A stretch of 64,000 bases of DNA. Source: Aplectana chamaeleonis. Its lineage: Eukaryota; Nematoda; Chromadorea; Rhabditida; Cosmocercidae. The notes under the pieces are model-generated. The model was not told the origin of the DNA. It saw nothing but the letters and a program-made list of their open reading frames with translations, and searched no databases. The stretch is taken from positions 621,001 to 685,000 of the forward strand of contig JAPDOI010000133.1 of NCBI GenBank assembly GCA_029168955.1. The letters run 5' to 3'. Shown piece after piece: positions 13,101 through 22,269 of this stretch (positions within the stretch are counted from its first letter, which is position 1; every line of letters starts with the position of its first letter). The position numbers and the translations under genes were made by a program.

Positions 13101-16100
13101 ACTCTATTTTGGACGATATGGCTCATGATATCATGGAGTACGTTTTATAGTAAGTTCCTTGCACTGAAAATTATTAACTTAATGAACTAAGTAATACATT
13201 ATACAGATATCCCCGAACTAATTCAAACACTTTTTCTTGGTCAACTTCGGCAGGTTACTATGGTAATCATAAAGCTTTGCGTCTTTTTTAAGATGTGTCA
13301 TACTTGTGTGCTGTGAAGTCCTGCGTAGCTATTCGATATTTGCACACGAGACTGCCTCAGTACCGGTGTCTGAGCGTCGCTGACGTTTTTTTTCAGTCAT
13401 CGAAGTAGTTCATACTCTGAGCAATGAGCTCAGGCGATTCATGTTCATCATCAACTGGAGAGGGTTATGTTGGGATAGGTCTCACATTTATGGGAGCTTC
13501 GTTGCACGCGAACCTCGTCTAGTGAAACATCAGAGAACCACTAAAGCAGACGAGCTTCAAGTGCACCATATCAATGAGCATGTATTCGTGAATCGCGCCC
13601 TTGTACATCACAGCGAGAGTTTCCATTGGTTGTGACAAAACTTGCCGGAACGTGAGATTGGGGCTGTCACGGGATATGTACACTAGTACGCTAGAATCTG
13701 TTGTCAACTGCGGTGGATTTTTGATGTTTTACTGATTGAGGCTTATGTGCAGTGGAACAATACCCACAATAGTACAGACATACATTGACGTATTTATTCG
13801 TTCTTTTTTGTCACAGTCTGTAAGTAGGTTGCAGCAGGTTTCTCAGTAGCCTAGGTCCAAATAAGGTCGCGAAATGGCCAGATCAGACGGCGTAGCCGTC
13901 TCACAAATTTAAAACTTACCGGACAAGTAGGATTAAGAATGATTTTCATCTGAATCATCGCTTACTCAACGTAACCGTATGAAATCAAACTGCTAAAACG
14001 GCAAAAAATTGTAATAGAAAGGTTCTTCTGGAGGTGGATCTCTGAAAACATGTATACTTAGGTTTCTCAACACTTTGAATTTGCTGGTGCTAGTGAAAAA
14101 AGTGGAGCAGCGCCCAGAAAGCCTATCCTTGGAAAATGGGCTAAACAAATCCAATGTTACGCACTTCAGCACTCAGGAATTTTTGGCTAAGTTACGAGCG
14201 AATTAAGGGCTCCAAACATGTTACCCGCAGCTTATCTTTACAATGTGAAGTTACATGTGACCTTTAACATAGTAAGTATGTACCGCGCTGTGCGAGTTGA
14301 CTTACGTGTGGCATAGGGCACTCGCTTGCAACTTAAATCTGTTATTTTATTGCGCATGTATTTTATCTACGTTTCGGGCTATTCCCAAAGGGAAGTATCC
14401 GACGCGCAGTTGAGGTATGACTCATATTTCGGCATTGTCGTTGGTGCAGTTATCCAAGTCTGAGGTTCTAGGCCCGCCCAACGGCCGGAGGCTCTGCTTG
14501 ACTGCTGTTGGTCACAGATGGCACTCGGCTAGGAGGCCGTGTGGCTTGCCGGTGTGCCGACCGCGCCGCTTGTAGGTGGATCGGCCGCGTCGCGTGTCGC
14601 TGTCAAGTTACATGTAACAGCAGTGCAAGTTACTCGCATTGTTGTGTAAATCACATATATGGTTACCGCAAGTTACATGGCTCTTTAATCGAAAACTGGT
14701 CACTCAGAAATTTCTAAGCAGGTTACCTGAGACTTTACCGCAAGTGCGTGATGGTTCTGCGCAACTTTTCATGTAACTTGCGCTAACAATACATTTAAGT
14801 TACAAAACATTGCGGGTAACTTGCATTGTTGTTACATGTAACTTGACAGCGACACGCGACGCGACCGTCACGCCGATACGCTACGCGGTGGCACACCAAC
14901 AAGCGACGCGGCCTGCTATCCGAGCGCTATTTGGGGCCGGGAGCGGTCAGGAGGAACCTCCAGTTCTTGAGCGGGGCAGAGTACCTTAAACTTGGGTAAA
15001 TGGACGAACGACGATGCCGACATATGAGTCCTGCCTCAAGTGTGCGTCATATACTGCCCTTGGGATTTTCCCGAAGCGTAGATAAGTTGAGTGTGCGGTG
15101 AAATGACACTGATAAGTCACACGCGTGGTTTTTGTGTCACATGTAAGTCAACTCGCACCGTACAACACATTTACTATGTTGAAGGTCCTGTGTAACTTGA
15201 AGTTGTAAAGGTAAGTCGTAGGGAACATGTTACGAGTCCTGAATTCGCATGTAATTTATTCAGAGATTACTGAGCACGTCGGTTCAAGTTACTGGTGAAC
15301 TTGAAGCAAGTTGCGTGAAGCCACCACGCAACTTGCGTTAAGGTCTCAGGTAAGTTGCCCAGAAACTTTTGAGTGGACCTGTAGATATACACCAGGTGTA
15401 TAGATTTTTTTGGTGCGATAAATCGTGTGGTCACTTCCACCGGTTCAGGTTGAAGTCTTCGTAAGACCTTGCTCATAAGGAAACTAGAATTTTTTTAAAA
15501 ATCTTACCTCACCCTTCTTTTCTTTCTCTTCCATATTTCCATCCAACCCTACCTTACCCTTTACTTAGTTTAAGGCCGACCATCTTATTGCAAATGGATC
15601 TATAGGACGGTCACGCAGGGAGTGAGACGGATAGTTACCTAGAATGCAACGTACATTCTTAACCGATTACTGCTTTACTACTGCATGCTGAGTTTTAGTG
15701 CAAAAAGTGTTTTACGTGATGGTTCCGGTTCCATGTTATGAATGGAACCGAGTGAGTTTTTGTATTTGAGTGGATACAAATAAAGCCGTAGACAAGTCGA
15801 AACTGAAGTTGAATTTTATTGTGATTTATATTCTCAAAATTTTCAAAAGTTATTCAAAAATTCAATAAATGTTTTTTTTTCAGTTATGGTGACGATTTGC
15901 TGACCTGTACGCCGGCCGGTGTGCAGTCACGTATAGACGTGCTGATTACCTGTGGCTTGCCAGCTGGGAGGAGTTGTGGACGAGTTGTCCGGAGATGCCC
16001 GGCTGTTCTGTTTGCAAGAGACCCGAAGGAGATGAGCTGTGTGGCGGAGGCCTTGATCGGATTTTTCTCCAGGAAGGAGGTGAGAGAATGGATATACATA

Positions 16101-19100
16101 GATTGCAAAGAATGAAGAACCAGTATTTATACTTATCAGGTTACCGCTATTGTCCAATCTGTGCCGGAAGTGTTGCTGAGGAATATTGAGGAACTTGAAG
16201 AGAAGTATGAATATATTTTCTTCCAGGTAAGGTTCCCAGGGAGTCCGTTTGGTTAGTTCGCTCACTAGTCAGACAGATTGAGCTGCAGGGTGTCCAGGAT
16301 GGTATCGAAGTTGTAGTTGTGGGTGCAACCCTCCTGACACTTATCTGAAACTAGCCTGCCTACAAGCATGTCACAAAATTGCTCTCAAGTTGCCCTGCAT
16401 GCTTGGACGGTAGAAAAACTTACAGAAAACTTGATCGAATTGAAATACTCAAGAGATCGTATTCAACAAATTTGAGACAATCTAAGTATACCCGATGTCA
16501 AATACACTTGAAATTGTGGTTATTTAAATAAGACTTGGCATTAGGTTCTTAAAAAATAGGTTATTCGAAGCTAATCGATATTCGCTTTTTTCGAGCTCCT
16601 GGATACATATAACAGTCGGCACGGATCGCACTGATACTTTGTGTCGTTAGTCATTGTGCTTTGGCGCAAACTCGGTGTTCATATGTTATTACATAACATC
16701 GGCATGGATCCTGAAGAGACTTTGCGTTCCCTATTGGAGGTTGACGCAAACTCGGTGCACCTATGTTGTGGCATATGACACCGAGTTTGTGCCAACATTC
16801 AAAAGTGACCGCGAAGTCTTTTCAGGATCAATGCCGACGTTATGCGCACCGAGTCTGCGCCAGCGCACATGAGCTCAAAGTGTCAGTGCGATCCGTGCAG
16901 ACTGTAATATGTGGCTAGGTGCACGAAAAAAATCGATTATCGATTAGAATCGACTAACTTACTTTTTTTTCGAGGGTCTTATGCCAAATCCTATTTGAAT
17001 GTCCACATTTTCTCGTGTATTTGACAAAGAGTAAATTTGGATTATCTCAATTTGTTACATCGAATTTCTCGATTTTTTTCTAAAGTTGGCCAAGTTTTCT
17101 GCGAGTTTTTCTCCCGTTCAAGCATGCACGGCAACTTGAGCGCAGTGTGGTGAAATGCTTGTGAGTAGACTGTGTCAGATAAGTTGCATGTAAGTTGCAC
17201 TCATCACAACAACTTGAATACCAACCTGGTTTACATCAGGATATGGACCGCACGCCATTATTTCAAATAATTGAATTCGAACGTGTTGAAATTTTCGATT
17301 TATCAAATATTTTAATGAGAATACCTTCGAAAAATTCGTCTTCTTTATTGGGACGATTTTCCTAATTTAGTCTGCAGGCTAAAAAGGGAGCACCTTGAAC
17401 GCAGTGCTAGAACAGGCTTCTAGGTGGAATATTGTTAGAAAAGCTGTGTGCAAGTTGCATCCATAATTGCAGCTTGAATAATCCAGTTTAGCGTAGTGTA
17501 AGTTAGTTACACGTACTTTTCGTTAGCATCATTCCGTTTCTCGGACCCGATTTGTGGAATACTCGAAATTGTGCGCATTCGGAATCTCGAGTACTCATTT
17601 ATAAAATCAGAATATTTTTTTTGCGGAATGTGATCGTTCGTTTATTCTTTTTTTTGGCCATGTTATCTGCTAATTGTTTTCTTTGTGGAAGCATGCAAAC
17701 AACTTGAGCTTACTGTTATTTTGACTTGATGGCAAAAGCACTAGCGTTAGTCAAGTTGCGTGTAAGCTGCACCAGTTTGCACGTTCGCCCTGGAAAATTT
17801 AGTTTGGTAAATGGACAGGTCCGCGGTGGTGGCGCGATCGAAGCCCTGCTTGCCGGTGGTGTCGCGAATGCCGCAAGCGATTGCGTCTGGTCTATTTGCT
17901 AGACTTGAATTGGCAAAAGGCCTGTATGATACATTCGAATCCACGCTCAAGTTATTTGCAGCTTCATGCAACTCACTTGCAAGCTGGATTTAAGTTGCTC
18001 GTTAGTACACTTATCTCCAAGGCCGCTATCATACTTTCAACGACGAGCGACGCGGCGCAGTATTCACCATCAGTGTCGACAGGAAATCAATATGACTGAT
18101 ATCCAATGTTGCTGTCGCTGGTCGCGGGAAGTACAGTTAAGTCCGTAACTTGCTTCCTCAAGAAAAAAACATTTAAGTCTCACTTGCGGCTGGCGCTGGC
18201 GGTTTCATTCTCACCGGTGGCTGGCGGTACGGTGAGCGATATAGCTGCGCTCTTCTCTCTGCCTGAATCGATTAGCGGGCCGGCGCACGCGACAGCCGCG
18301 CCATCCGCGGGTGAAATTTAGATGTTTTTTCCTCAGATGAGATTTAAACGTTTTTTTTTTCTTGAGGAAGCAAGGATCGGACCTAACTGTCTGATCGTGG
18401 CCTATTCCAGTCAATAAGATACTTATTTGTTATTTTTGCCTGTAGGGTGCGCCAAAATGTCGTACATAAAAGAACCAAACACTAGTGAAGATTCGAGCAT
18501 CAAACAAGACCATGAATGCACAAAAAAAACATCAAAAAATAAAGTAAAAAGGCAAAATCCCAAGTTTGCGAAAGGCCGGTCTGCAGTCACGGATATTCGA
18601 AATTTGACATCGAGAAAGCTTAGCTATTCTAACAGTTGAGTATTCGGAAATAAAATAATATTCTAAAAATATATATGTGTCAGAGATAGTTGAACACCGG
18701 ATTATTCAAAGTTGTGAAATTTTCGGATTATTCGGAAAAAATCACTAGTTGCCGAATAGAACTTGATACATACAATAGCTCGCGTTTCGCTTGCAAGTAA
18801 CTCACATTGGACAATTTTATTTTTTGGTAAAGTTGTGTACAACACTCATAGCTCGCTCTTCGGAGAGTTCAGTCTCGTACCACCATCATTTTATGTGAAT
18901 GGCGCTACCCATTGTGGACCTCACGAAATTGTGGGCTAACCACTAGGCGAAGCTGTGGGTAAATGAGTTGTTGTCCTGAGTTGCTTCAGGCGAGGAATCA
19001 AGGGGTATGGACAAGAAATGTGCGCGCCTTTAGCGTTGGTCAACATTGCTGAAAAAATGATATCAAGTTATCACAACGGTGCTGAGTTGTGCGCAAAACC

Positions 19101-20494
19101 GCTGGGCACAGGCAGGATTCGAACCTGCATTGAACGCTTTTTGGGCGAGCATGTTACCAATTACACCATCGTGCGTCCAGTTCTGACACTCGTCAGCTAG
19201 TTGACTCGCAGAGGTGTTAAGTACAACGCGTCAGGTGTCACATATCGTGATGTGCAACACAATTCTGATTGTTAGTGTCAACTAGCTGACGAGTGCCACA
19301 GAGCTGGGCGCACGGTGGTGTAATTGGGAGCATACTCGCCCGGAAAGCGTCATATGCAGGTTCGAATTCTGCCGGAGCACAACAGTTTTGCTTACAACTA
19401 AGCACCAATGTGATAACTTGTGATCATTTGTAATGTCCTTAAAAACGACATACCCCTTATCAAGGGCTGAAAAATTCTTAAAAAATTCTTGAAAAACTTC
19501 TCTGAAGTAAGCTTGATTTATTTTCCGTTTTGAGATGTGTATAGAGGGCGAGGAGTTCAAGGAGTGTAGGAAATGGGCAGTGATGAGCCTTGAGGATATT
19601 ATGATGAGGCATGAGTTTTTGCTGAAAACGGGACGATATGTGACGCCTGACGCGAAACGTCCGCAGAAGAAGATGGTATGTTGGTTTAAACTATTCGGCA
19701 GGTTTCCCTGACCACAAAAGTAACCTTTTCGTTCCAGGAAAACCCACGATTACATCAGATTTTGGACTCTAGCGACGACAATTTCGCTGTTCAGGTATGC
19801 TCATAGGATGTGCTTGAATGTAGTGTACCCTAGGGCTCTTAATGAGTGTCTAAGCTGTGACGCGTACGAGGGCGGCTAGTCTGTGGAGGATTATTGGTGA
19901 CTTGGGAAGAGTTATCCGTTTGTCCTCTGCGGGCAATATTAGTTGATTGAAGCCGCACTCACAGTGTCGACATGTTCCGTTTTGTGTGGATCCCGGCTCC
20001 ATTTTAGTGACATTTGGTGTGTTTTTATGCATCCCTGGTATGTTACCCCTGGTATATAATTATTAAGAAGTTTCATATTTGATATAATAATGTACTTCTG
20101 TGAACTTCTCCTGCTTGAGGACTTTGAGACTACCTGAGTGAAGTTGACCAATAGAGTTTGAAGCGATTCTTATCACTCCCTGTGGCGAAATCTGAGAAAT
20201 TGTTTCTCCCGGTGAGGGAATTTTCGAGGAGAACCGTGAATGAATTTGGAAAGTCGGCCTCTTCCTGTAGTTTAATGACGCTATGTAGCGCTTTTTCAGG
20301 TGGCTGGTGTGTCTCAGGAAGAGTGGGTGGTGTATAGGGCGTACTCTGAGCAATTATCTAATCGAAACGCCGAAGGAGAGCGTCCCTATGAGCGAGTGAA
20401 ACCGTCCGTAAGAAAAGCCTATGAAAGAAGACGAAAAGAAGCGAAAATTCTAGATAGTCATGTATTTGATGTGTCTGCGCCAGAGAGGCAATAG
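1198..20494 (+). CDS. mTERF-domain protein (MTERF4-like), 9 exons, 5' incomplete
   Basis: Exons: 1198-1450, 1523-1608, 3141-3205, 13009-13149, 15884-16079, 16140-16226, 19535-19675, 19738-19794, 20300-20494 (stop TAG). All introns are GT-AG, phases agree at every junction, and the sum is 1221 nt (406 residues plus stop). The product has the helical mTERF repeat pattern: RCPAVLFARDP in exon 5, then SVPEVLLRNIEELEEKYEYI in exon 6. The C-terminal block RHEFLLKTGRY...NPRLHQIL resembles vertebrate MTERF4. mTERF proteins are mitochondrial nucleic-acid-binding factors acting in transcription or ribosome assembly; the exact role here is inferred. The frame is open at the first exon's 5' end, so an upstream exon with the start and targeting peptide is missing. 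The junction 3205/13009 uses a weak acceptor (GGAAAACAG) across a 9.8-kb intron, so a further exon may be missing there. An ATG at 12998 is in the same frame but follows no presequence. Confidence 0.8.
1775..2190. mobile_element. Foldback element
   Basis: The two arms are reverse complements with a few mismatches. TTTTTGGATTACGGTAAAAC near 1850 faces GACGTCTTACCGTTATCC near 2100, and CTTGTCCCGAATGAGACGGC near 1785 faces CATCTCGTTTGGGACAGGG near 2170. The centre (about 1920-2040) is unique. It has no coding capacity and lies in intron 2 of the mTERF gene. Confidence 0.7.
2617..2660. repeat. Perfect 17-bp-arm hairpin
   Basis: GTTTGCCCTTTTTATAC and its exact reverse complement GTATAAAAAGGGCAAAC are separated by about 10 bases. 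It lies in mTERF intron 2. No function is evident; it may be the core of a small foldback element. Confidence 0.7.
3833..4225 (-). other. Unassigned minus-strand open stretch, possible decayed exon
   Basis: A frame of about 120 codons on the minus strand starts near HEIFLDDMILTASAVKSFVS and continues through DVKWDGARLPAASIPKLLGL. The first half looks protein-like in hydrophobic spacing. The lower half (below about 3990) resembles the repeat TTGGCTCAAAATTT seen also near 2350 and is probably not coding. I recognise no family. It lies 0.3 kb downstream of the CAP pseudogene on the same strand and may be debris of a neighbouring gene. Confidence 0.2.
4547..5247 (-). pseudogene. CAP-superfamily (ASP/VAL-like) pseudogene, 3 exons
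   Basis: Read from high to low coordinates, exons are 5247-4915, 4837-4743 and 4685-4547 (stop TGA), with GT-AG introns of 77 and 57 bp and agreeing phases. Exon 1 carries IEAIHRHR, the HxxxR-type start of CAP domains, and RAQLNGISASLNKH. Exon 2 carries IGCDLKYG...LLCLYS, the conserved IGC...C.Y block before the CAP C-terminal end. Exon 3 is a cysteine-rich tail, GEPCKTDADCTHYP. CAP proteins (Ancylostoma secreted or venom-allergen-like proteins) are secreted and often lie in large families in parasitic nematodes. Exon 1 contains two in-frame stops, TGA at 5134-5136 and TAG at 5116-5118, with no GT donor between them, so this copy is probably dead. No signal-peptide exon was found upstream. 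It lies antisense inside the large mTERF intron. Confidence 0.72.
5965..6270 (+). mobile_element. tRNA-derived SINE
   Basis: The head is tRNA-like, with an A-box-like TGGCAAGAGGCG near 5984 and a B-box-like GTGATCGATCC near 6020. It is followed by a body containing ATACCAGACCTGTCTGGAAG, a segment I recall from abundant hookworm and strongylid SINE-like repeats. Family assignment is from memory and boundaries are approximate. It lies in the large mTERF intron. Confidence 0.55.
6975..7270. repeat. Dispersed repeat, copy 1 (partner 13440-13640)
   Basis: The segment around 7095-7200 (ACGCGAACC...GCATCAAAGAACC...CGAACTTCAA) matches the segment around 13505-13605 on the same strand. Read in the same frame, both give REP.L.KHQRT...ELQ. 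There is also an internal degenerate echo at 7235-7275. No splice sites or start support a gene. Confidence 0.6.
7366..7436 (-). other. tRNA-like sequence, degenerate
   Basis: On the minus strand the segment has a TGTAATGTTAACACTC block (A-box-like), the stem-loop CTCGC TAGGAAA GCGTG, and GCAGGTCCGAGTCCTGGC (B-box and T-arm). The acceptor stem does not close convincingly, so I do not call a functional tRNA. It is related to the two tRNA-like units at 19103-19380. Confidence 0.4.
8051..8758. mobile_element. TTAA-type foldback MITE (CACAGTC family)
   Basis: The terminal inverted repeats are AAAGGCACAGTCAGCCC on the left and, read from the right end inwards, TTAAAGGCACATTCAACC. The right flank is TTAA and the left flank is TCAA. 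Long arms match through GCCGAGCGCGAAATCTCAATT. It is about 708 bp with no transposase frame. The same family occurs at 24032-24470, and its right arm recurs at about 47990-48185. It abuts the AT-rich Penelope-like element. Confidence 0.75.
9502..10890 (-). pseudogene. Naiad-type PLE: reverse transcriptase region
   Basis: The open frame from the ATG at 10803 is 433 residues and extends open upstream to about 10890. Visible RT motifs are PKLHKN (65-70), FRFITGAASSSVKPL (74-88), the catalytic FSSDFTNMFTNLP with Asp146, IGVPQGGNVSPLLADL (231-246) and RYMDDILIL with the YMDD at 270-273. This is the PLE/telomerase-type RT signature. About 50 residues between motifs 2 and 3 (89-140) could correspond to the insertion-in-fingers domain reported for N-terminal-endonuclease PLEs, but I cannot prove that by eye. 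It ends at TAA 9502. The catalytic residues are intact, but the frameshift upstream separates it from the endonuclease. Confidence 0.82.
10860..11252 (-). pseudogene. Naiad-type PLE: CxC linker segment
   Basis: This continues the endonuclease frame past the TAA. It opens NAVCVCVKGG, so the CVC is the CxC motif that joins endonuclease and RT in Naiad elements. It then reads FIDGYHNQVITGD and KGTKFRIPG, which resemble the linker's conserved blocks as I remember them. The frame runs into a stop at 10860. A shift of one base in the TTTTT run near 10886-10890 would join it to the RT frame, which is open upstream of its first ATG and reads FVICPLDKACNN there. Confidence 0.72.
11253..12533 (-). CDS. 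Naiad-type PLE: GIY-YIG endonuclease region
   Basis: The frame is 426 codons long. A Cys cluster (C97, CTIC at 106-109, CTDC at 134-137) precedes the nuclease core: IIYC at 142-145, QYVG at 154-157, an Arg-rich helix ending REH at 168-170, and Glu residues at 214-216 followed by FWIKLMNTAFPLGLN at 218-232. These are the GIY-YIG tyrosines, arginine and metal-binding glutamate, and the W...P.GLN ending is typical of PLE endonucleases. GIY-YIG nicks DNA to prime integration. Residues 1 to about 70 show no recognisable domain, so the true start may be further inside. The frame ends at a TAA (11253-11255) that is in phase with the linker below, so it is a premature stop rather than a natural end. 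Confidence 0.78.
   Translation of the reverse strand: MRLLRGITLSPPINRLPSFLISSIEFRSVLWVAVTRQQSCEYCPPNLHSGRGRPCRLFAFGSFNSDSNPDDYYHYSRFSKDRIDNGYTLKDVGNDLCPSYSSNANCTICKSTNKDAFIISNSTKLKIFTSVKSCTDCNSENIIYCLTCKQCGLQYVGLSTRKFKDRVREHRYHINKQDISNYLYDHFITCTAKQVEFHILDNLDTNVDKSVLNEKELFWIKLMNTAFPLGLNDNIKGFGNISNIPNLLEYKPNQPYFCLSVVKNRIRSSRRSKKNKTDFNVKEFFEKISSFKDTYKLYVFISSLNKSFVKHIIQKCHHGGFVDDLAPKIRHILISLMVSFQYKFKKVNNNIEKDFVYVSTKFIHNMLNDININRIINNTAIKGIININNNYKEARVVYNDSLPISNRIFNYNNLLGSLNEENLVNM
13440..13640. repeat. Dispersed repeat, copy 2 (partner 6975-7270)
   Basis: This matches copy 1 on the same strand over about 110 bases (GCGAACC...CATCAGAGAACC...GAGCTTCAA). Differences are spread evenly and both frames stay open across the match. 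It lies in mTERF intron 4. Confidence 0.6.
14215..15240. mobile_element. 1-kb palindromic foldback element
   Basis: The left arm, from about 14215 to 14660, pairs with the right arm from about 14815 to 15240. Examples are GCGAGTTGACTTACGTGTG near 14302 against ACATGTAAGTCAACTCGCAC near 15140, and GTCGCTGTCAAGTTACATGT near 14598 against ACATGTAACTTGACAGCGAC near 14840. The motif AAGTTACATGTAAC recurs. Another inverted copy of inner sequence lies at about 15330-15390. There is no coding capacity. It lies in mTERF intron 4. Confidence 0.8.
16600..16922. mobile_element. Foldback MITE
   Basis: GCACGGATCGCACTGATAC near 16620 faces GTGTCAGTGCGATCCGTGC near 16880. Inner arms repeat AAACTCGGTG and GACACCGAGTTTGTGCC. 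It is about 320 bp, has no open frame, and lies in mTERF intron 6. Confidence 0.8.
17080..17990. repeat. Degenerate tandem repeat, about 300-bp period
   Basis: Three blocks share the order CAACTTGAGC/TTGAACGCAGTG, then AGTTGCATGTAAGTTGCAC or similar, then CAACTTGAAT. They lie near 17110-17220, 17395-17480 and 17700-17790. They are too divergent for a firm unit and resemble the GTTACATGTAACTT words of the palindrome at 14215-15240. Confidence 0.4.
18135..18387. mobile_element. Foldback MITE (CTTCCTCAAG family), copy 1
   Basis: GTCCGTAACTTGCTTCCTCAAG on the left faces CTTGAGGAAGCAAGGATCGG on the right, with A-rich then GC-rich arms (GGCTGGCGC). It is the same family as 26025-26214 but with more decay. 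Confidence 0.7.
19103..19178 (-). other. tRNA-like unit, left member of the pair
   Basis: It has an A-box-like ATGGTGTAATTGG, an anticodon-arm-like CTCGC CCAAAAA GCGTT, and a perfect T-arm GCAGG TTCGAAT CCTGC. The acceptor ends (GGACGCA and CTGTGCC) pair in only a few positions, so I treat it as a tRNA-derived relic and not a working tRNA. Confidence 0.5.
19306..19380 (+). other. tRNA-like unit, right member of the pair
   Basis: It has an A-box-like GGTGGTGTAATTGGG, an arm CTCGC CCGGAAA GCGTC, and a T-arm GCAGG TTCGAAT TCTGC (one G-T pair). The acceptor stem does not close. Base 33 of the anticodon loop is C instead of the universal T. Confidence 0.5.
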
Positions 20495-22246
20495 CTGGCG
20501 TTTGGTGTGCTTAGCCTTAGTTTATATTCATATTTTTTGTTGTTAGTGGCTTCTTCAGTGTAGAGAAGTTTGTCCTATTTGTCATCTTTTTTGGGTAGTT
20601 GTGACTCATGAGGTATAAGAAACTTGGTCTTCCGGAGAGCGGAGGTAGCGGTCTCAAATAATTCGTGAAAAGCTCATTTAAAATTTGCGCCAAGACCGTT
20701 TTTGGACTCCTGTGTTACGTTTCCTGTAGTGTCGTCGGAATCCCACGACACTCCAGTGAACACTCGCTCGCTGGTTAGGTGCGGGCCCCATTCATGTAAA
20801 ACGTACAATATTCTGTTTTCAAAATGTTTGTCTATTTAGCCAAAGTGGGAACTTCGCAAGGATCCAATTTATGTTGAAATCCTGTTTAACTAGTTTAGGA
20901 ACACCGAAAAATAGTTTTCAAAAACCGCGGCCGTAAGCATTTTGTGTTGGCTGCTGATTTGCGCCTATTTGGAAGTGATAGAAGACTGTCCTAGGACGGA
21001 CAACTATCACTCCTGCGTACTAAGACTCTACGGTCATTTTCAGGACATTGTAGTAGCTTCATGTTGCGTATTATAAAGGTGTTAACTTTGTGAATGACCT
21101 CGGGCGGGCCATGTCGATTATCTGAAAATTTAAAGCAACTTTTTGAATGGGCATTTCCTCAATACTTAGGACGACTAAACGTTCTCGTCCTTTTCGTGGT
21201 TGTGTTCCGCCCGTTTGAAAGGCGTTTGCTGGGCGTTCGCCGATCACCCCAGGTACAACTCATCGGCAGCTATTTCAATGTCTGGGTCTGTTCGGAGTAG
21301 CCGCCGTTGCACCCGAAACACCTTGCGTTTGCCCCGCGGGAAGCGTAGCTTGGTTCCAGTCCTGAGAAACTGCGGATGTTCTGCATCGTCAGACCAGACT
21401 GAGTTTGTCTCGGGACAATCGGCGAGGTGTTTCGCGTGGAACGGCGTTATTTAGTACCGAGCTAGGCGTTTAAACAGCTGTCAATGAGCGGTGTTTCGGG
21501 ATAAACGGCAAGCGTTCTGGAGGTTACAGCGCCCGTCCTCAAACGACGACTGCTGGCTGGAGCGAAAACCTGCGTTGGCCTTTAAAATGAAAGTGGCTAA
21601 GTGATTTTTGATTTAAAACAAATATTCAATCAGTTGTATCCAAAGAATGAAGCGTTAGCAACAAAAAATATTCACGAAAAATATTTGGGCATGCCATCGG
21701 CGTTGTTTGTATGTATTAGGCTATAGTGTACGATTTCCTGTTGTTGTTAGTTGTTTAGGCTTTGAAACTTTTCGTATATATTATAGTTGTTGATCTTGTT
21801 TTTACTTTGTCATTTTTCAGATTGGAAATATAAAATCTGTTATTGAGAAAGTGCATTTTCCTATTTTCTTTCTCGGTTCAAGAGCCGGCCTTATGGTTCA
21901 TCTACGAAATTAGCATGGATTTATGCTTCAGATTGAGCCTTTCTCTCATTTTTGCCATCATAATTGAGAAACCATCATTTTTTTTAAAGCTCTTCGCGCT
22001 GTCACATGCATTGAGTTTGTGCTCAATTTCATCTCAAAAGAAAAAGAAGAAAATGTTCCAATTTGATATTTGAAAAATTTCTTCGAATAACAATGAATTT
22101 TAAAGTTGCATTTCAGGGTGTTTGTCGATAGTAGGTGTTTAATAAATAGGTCAGCTGGGAATGTGAAGCGTCATAGTGCAGGTGAGGGTTTTTGTAATCC
22201 GTATGGCGTTTTTTTACTCCTATCAATAATAGAGCTTTTTTACAAC
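20495..22246. other. Intergenic region between the mTERF and zinc-finger genes
   Basis: It holds the 3' end of the mTERF transcript and the presumed promoter of the zinc-finger gene. I see no AATAAA close to 20494 and no convincing exon or repeat. A polypyrimidine tract and AG end it at 22259. Confidence 0.4.
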
Positions 22247-22259
22247 ATTTTTTTTGCAG
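22247..22259 (+). other. Possible trans-splice (SL) acceptor for zinc-finger gene
   Basis: The run ATTTTTTTTGCAG ends 10 bases before the ATG at 22270. A strong acceptor so near a start codon, with no recognised exon upstream, fits spliced-leader addition in nematodes. A conventional 5'-UTR intron would look the same. Confidence 0.4.
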
Positions 22260-22269
22260 GTACATTTCG

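Larger units (their letters stand above)
19040..19430. mobile_element. Inverted pair of tRNA-like units (foldback SINE-like element)
   Basis: A minus-strand tRNA-like unit (19103-19178) and a plus-strand unit (19306-19380) face away from a centre bounded by CTCGTCAGCTAGTTGAC and GTCAACTAGCTGACGAG. Similarity extends past the tRNA-like parts on both outer sides (CAAGTTATCACAACGGTG against CACCAATGTGATAACTTG). It lies just before exon 7 of the mTERF gene. Confidence 0.7.

Noticed and set aside
17811..17993. Extra mTERF exon (frame reading SRMPQAIASGLFARLELA)
   Set aside because: The phase does not fit between exons 6 and 7, which join directly in phase 0, and it lies in a degenerate repeat.
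19103..19380. Two functional tRNA genes
   Set aside because: Acceptor stems do not pair and base 33 of one anticodon loop is not T. They are treated as tRNA-derived relics.
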